Shown: one piece after another, positions 5,344-7,365 of the stretch
Layout of the letters: each line of letters begins with the position of its first letter
Numbering within the stretch: the first letter of the stretch is position 1
Source of the DNA: Candidatus Methanoplasma sp.
GTDB lineage: Archaea; Thermoplasmatota; Thermoplasmata; Methanomassiliicoccales; Methanomethylophilaceae
Reading direction: 5' to 3'
Length of the DNA stretch: 7,365 bases
NCBI GenBank assembly: GCA_031256615.1
Contig: JAIRQG010000139.1
Coordinates: 1-7,365 of the forward strand
Notes under the pieces: generated by a model
Told to the model about the DNA's origin: nothing
The model's input: only the letters and a program-made list of their open reading frames with translations
The model's database searches: none
Made by a program: the position numbers and the translations under genes

Positions 5344-5967
5344 ATGAGCGAAGAGGAGAATGTAACCGTTAACAACGACTTGCTGGTCGCGGAGGATATG
5401 TACCTCACGTCGGGTGTGCACATAGGCACCCAGCAGAAAAGCGCGGACATGAAGGACTTCATTTACAGGGTCAGACAGGACGGATTGTATGTTCTGGATG
5501 TCAAAAAGACTGATGATAGGATAAGGGCGACGGCAAACTTCCTTGCCAGATACGACCCGAAAAGGATACTCGTGGTCTCAGCGAGGCAGTACGGCCAGAG
5601 GCCCGCAAGGGAGTTCTCCAAAGCCATAGGCGCGCCCGCATTTGCAGGACGTTTCGTACCCGGCACGCTCACCAACCCATCCAATGACGGGTTCATCGAG
5701 CCGGAGATCCTGATGGTGACGGACCCCGCAGCTGACAAACAGGCGCTCAACGAAGCCCTCAACCTCGGGATACCGATAATCGCGCTCTGTGACGCGAACA
5801 ACGAGACCAGGAATGTTGATCTTGTGCTTCCTACCAACAACAAAGGAAGGAGAGCGCTCGCATGCATCTACTGGCTCCTTACAAGGGAGGTCCTTTTCGC
5901 CAGAGGCGACATAAAGGACCGCGCGGATTTCCAGATGGAGATCGAAGATTTCGAAGCCAAGCTCTGA
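5344..5967 (+). CDS. rpsB: 30S ribosomal protein S2, archaeal type
   Basis: This 207-residue small-subunit ribosomal protein has the archaeal and eukaryotic S2 (uS2) sequence, without the coiled-coil insertion of bacterial S2. Recognisable blocks are [11 protein letters not shown] (23-33), [18 protein letters not shown] (39-56), [18 protein letters not shown] (74-91), [11 protein letters not shown] (102-112), PEILMVTDP (119-127), [19 protein letters not shown] (142-160) and [10 protein letters not shown] (163-172). The acidic N-terminal tail and short acidic C-terminus are normal for archaea. The start is preceded by GAGG at 5333-5336, seven bases before the ATG, as expected for an internal operon gene translated by Shine-Dalgarno. 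It follows rpoK by 13 bp and ends in a hairpin-rich spacer before memo. Confidence 0.97.
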   Translation: MSEEENVTVNNDLLVAEDMYLTSGVHIGTQQKSADMKDFIYRVRQDGLYVLDVKKTDDRIRATANFLARYDPKRILVVSARQYGQRPAREFSKAIGAPAFAGRFVPGTLTNPSNDGFIEPEILMVTDPAADKQALNEALNLGIPIIALCDANNETRNVDLVLPTNNKGRRALACIYWLLTREVLFARGDIKDRADFQMEIEDFEAKL

Positions 5968-6003
5968 TGCGGTTTGGATAAACTACTTTCAAGACTTTTC
6001 ATC

Positions 6004-6017
6004 GCGCCTCCGGGCGC
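6004..6017 (+). terminator. GC hairpin with UNCG-type loop after rpsB
   Basis: GCGCC-TCCG-GGCGC forms a 5-bp stem with a UCCG tetraloop closed by C-G, an unusually stable loop class in RNA. It starts 37 nt after the rpsB stop and is followed by a pyrimidine-rich stretch (CCTTTCTCT). It is likely a 3'-end stabiliser or part of the operon terminator. Confidence 0.5.
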
Positions 6018-6091
6018 AGACCTTTCTCTAACGGCGTTATGTGTTTTTGCTTTGTTTGCCATATTCTGTTTGCAAAAAACGTTCCAAACTC

Positions 6092-6100
6092 TTTTTTTTT
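6092..6100 (+). terminator. T9 tract, probable archaeal terminator
   Basis: Nine consecutive T residues lie about 125 nt after rpsB, preceded by a weak GTTTG/CAAAC stem at 6068-6089. Archaeal RNA polymerase terminates on T-runs without needing a strong hairpin, so this is the best candidate end of the rpoK-rpsB transcript. Confidence 0.55.
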
Positions 6101-6156
6101 AGATACCGTGGAATATGCTCAGATCCGCTCTAGAACAGCAAGACGGCCGCAGCCTA

Positions 6157-6186
6157 TTTTTCGCATCGAAAAAGGAGAAGTCTTCT
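6157..6186. repeat. Two adjacent short inverted repeats upstream of memo
   Basis: TTTTTCG-CAT-CGAAAAA (6157-6173, 7-bp arms, 3-nt spacer) is followed after 2 nt by AGAAG-T-CTTCT (6176-6186, 5-bp arms). They lie about 15-45 bp upstream of the memo TATA-like box. They could be a protein-binding site or fold as RNA; nothing else in the spacer explains them. Confidence 0.45.
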
Positions 6187-6200
6187 TTGGTTTAGAAACT

Positions 6201-6208
6201 CATATACT
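6201..6208 (+). promoter_or_regulatory. TATA-like box of memo
   Basis: CATATACT is centred about 25 bp before the ATG at 6230 and preceded by GAAACT, compatible with a BRE. The spacing implies a leaderless mRNA, so memo appears to have its own promoter instead of depending on rpsB. Confidence 0.5.
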
Positions 6209-6229
6209 CTTTCAAATGTATTTTCTTTC

Positions 6230-7045
6230 ATGAGATATCCTGCAGTGGCAGGCAGGTTCTATCCTGCGGACAAAGAGGGATTGCTGGCAGACATCAAGAG
6301 CTGTTTCCTTCATGAAATCGGCCCCGGGCTTCCGGAACGAACAGGCAGCGAAAGGACGATCTCCGCCGCCATCGCGCCGCACGCAGGATACATGGCATCC
6401 GGGATGAACGCTGCCCACGTCTATCGGAAGATAGCAGAGGACGGGCTTCCGGAAGCGTACATCCTGATAGGGCCGGACCACCGCGGTGTTCCGTACAGGG
6501 CGGTGATGTGCGATGAGGAATATCTTACTCCGTTGGGGCCGTGCAAGATACATAAGGACATAGCCGCCGATCTCAGGGAGATGATACCCTGCGACAGCGG
6601 CGCCCACAGATACGAGCACTCGGTGGAGGTGCAGGTCCCTTTTATTCAATTCATAGATAAGGATCCGAAGATAGTGCCGATCATAATGAGGGATCAAAGT
6701 AAAGAATCGGCAAAAAAGCTCGCCGCTGCGATAAAGGAATCATGCAAAGGCAGAGACACGATCATCATCGCATCCAGCGATATGGCCCACTACATCCCGA
6801 AAGAGGATGCCGAGAGGCTGAATTCCATGGTCCTGGAAAGGATAGGAGCGAAGGACGTGGACGGAATGTACTCAGCGGTGGAGAGGAACAGGATATCCGT
6901 CTGCGGTTACGGTCCGATGGCCGCAGCGATATACGGGTCGGAACCGTCAAGGATAGAGATACTGAAGTATTCCGATTCATGGGACTCGCTGGAATATGAT
7001 ATCAGATCGGTCGTGGGCTACGGTTCGGCAGTTATGTATAAGTAA
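6230..7045 (+). CDS. MEMO1 family protein
   Basis: This 271-residue protein belongs to the MEMO family, which has a fold related to class III extradiol dioxygenases (LigB). Archaeal roles are not settled, and human MEMO1 has been tied to metal handling and signalling. The start MRYPAVAGRFYPAD is the family hallmark. Candidate metal-site residues are His51 (APHAGY), His84 in GPDHRG, His130 (EHSVEVQVPF), Asp184 and His187 (SSDMAHY) and Cys225 (VCGYGP). GPDH replaces the more usual GPNH, a mild variant. The protein ends normally in a beta segment. The ATG at 6230 fits the promoter spacing and the conserved N-terminus, and there is no Shine-Dalgarno. In many euryarchaea memo follows rpsB in the ribosomal/RNA polymerase cluster; here a 262-bp spacer with terminators separates them. 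It is convergent with the partial gene at the right edge. Confidence 0.93.
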   Translation: MRYPAVAGRFYPADKEGLLADIKSCFLHEIGPGLPERTGSERTISAAIAPHAGYMASGMNAAHVYRKIAEDGLPEAYILIGPDHRGVPYRAVMCDEEYLTPLGPCKIHKDIAADLREMIPCDSGAHRYEHSVEVQVPFIQFIDKDPKIVPIIMRDQSKESAKKLAAAIKESCKGRDTIIIASSDMAHYIPKEDAERLNSMVLERIGAKDVDGMYSAVERNRISVCGYGPMAAAIYGSEPSRIEILKYSDSWDSLEYDIRSVVGYGSAVMYK

Positions 7046-7067
7046 AAAAACGGGGCCTCTGCCCCGT
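7044..7067 (-). terminator. Hairpin plus T7 terminator of the right-edge gene
   Basis: The sequence at 7050-7067, ACGGGGC-CTCT-GCCCCGT, forms a 7-bp GC-rich stem with a 4-nt loop. Read on the minus strand it is followed by a T7 run (7044-7050 complement; its first base pairs in the stem). It resembles a textbook intrinsic terminator for the leftward gene. The T-run overlaps the memo stop codon. The stem may also protect the memo mRNA 3' end on the plus strand. Confidence 0.65.
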
Positions 7068-7075
7068 AAGAACTT

Positions 7076-7365
7076 TCAGATGCGTTTAAGGTATCTCAGG
7101 TTCGGTTCGTATACCAATCCCTTATCCATAAGGACGTTGGAGATCTCCTCAAGCTCCATGCTCGATATCCCCTCCGATTCCGCCCTTCTCTCGAGCTCAT
7201 CCCTGGGAGCGCCTTTGCCGTCGGTGTCCAGCTCTTCCAGGAGCGAGAGAATGATATCTTCTATGTCGGCGTTGCTGTGGCTGGTCTCTCCCGGCTCGAT
7301 GTCTATCTCGTCCGGAACATCAGACATGTCCTCAGGAAGGCCGAGATCGATGTTCTTTTCCGGAA
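7076..7365 (-). CDS. C-terminal winged helix of a replication-type protein (partial)
   Basis: Only the last 95 residues are visible. The frame is open through the right edge, so the ATG at 7327 is probably internal and the true start lies outside. An acidic, Pro/Asp/Glu-rich linker (about the first 30 visible residues) leads into a winged-helix domain. It reads DIILSLLEEL, then GKGAPRDELERRAESEGI, then ISNVLMDKGLVYEPNL, ending LRYLKRI. The GKGAP loop and the G-x-x-YEP turn are typical of the C-terminal winged helix on archaeal replication proteins. The acidic linker makes me lean to an OB-fold RPA or RPA-associated protein over an MCM helicase, but the visible part cannot decide. A hairpin-T7 terminator follows its stop. 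Function is uncertain. Confidence 0.6.
   Translation of the reverse strand, partial: PEKNIDLGLPEDMSDVPDEIDIEPGETSHSNADIEDIILSLLEELDTDGKGAPRDELERRAESEGISSMELEEISNVLMDKGLVYEPNLRYLKRI

Noticed and set aside
6081..6090. tRNA T-loop-like GTTCCAAAC
   Set aside because: The purine position of the T-loop is wrong and no acceptor, D or anticodon arms can be paired around it.
6039..6233. 64-codon open frame in the rpsB-memo spacer
   Set aside because: It runs through the T9 tract, inverted repeats and memo promoter, overlaps the memo start, has no promoter or Shine-Dalgarno of its own, and shows no protein-like pattern.

Overview
This window looks like chromosomal core sequence from a euryarchaeon. 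The evidence is an archaeal-type riboflavin kinase with a fused DNA-binding domain, a GPN-loop GTPase, PAN (the proteasome-activating ATPase), MBF1, RNA polymerase subunit RpoK, ribosomal protein S2 of archaeal type, and an archaeal MEMO1-family protein. TATA-like boxes about 26-32 bp before most start codons suggest largely leaderless mRNAs. The moderate GC content, the gene mix and the leaderless pattern fit the Thermoplasmatota, possibly a methanogen of the Methanomassiliicoccales. That placement is inference and would need a search with RpsB, PAN or RpoK.

Left part (1-1902). A leftward HTH-riboflavin kinase gene (RbkR/RibK type) is preceded by a palindrome and a TATA-like box. Upstream of it lies a leftward two-gene unit of small membrane proteins: a six-helix DUF998 protein, then an unrecognised four-helix protein with its own Shine-Dalgarno. 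Middle part (1903-5004). The genes form two tail-to-tail pairs: GPN GTPase against PAN (6 bp apart) and MBF1 against a DUF2240 protein (0 bp apart). PAN and MBF1 share a 96-bp divergent promoter region. Right part (5005-7365). A divergent promoter region carrying an alternating purine-pyrimidine tract separates DUF2240 from a rightward rpoK-rpsB operon. A structured 262-bp spacer follows, then the memo gene on its own promoter. The right edge cuts a leftward gene whose C-terminal winged helix resembles those of archaeal replication proteins (RPA/OB-fold or MCM). A hairpin plus T7 terminator separates it from memo.

Most genes serve information processing and protein quality control: RNA polymerase (RpoK), a probable polymerase or complex assembly GTPase (GPN), a transcription coactivator (MBF1), translation (S2), regulated proteolysis (PAN) and replication (the partial gene). 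I found no mobile element, CRISPR array, tRNA, rRNA or defence system, and no convincing new multi-gene system. The most useful second looks are the palindrome at the riboflavin kinase promoter, the PAN tail ending Met-Phe-Gly, the consistent leaderless promoter geometry, the alternating tract upstream of rpoK, the structured rpsB-memo spacer, and the uncharacterised membrane-protein pair.
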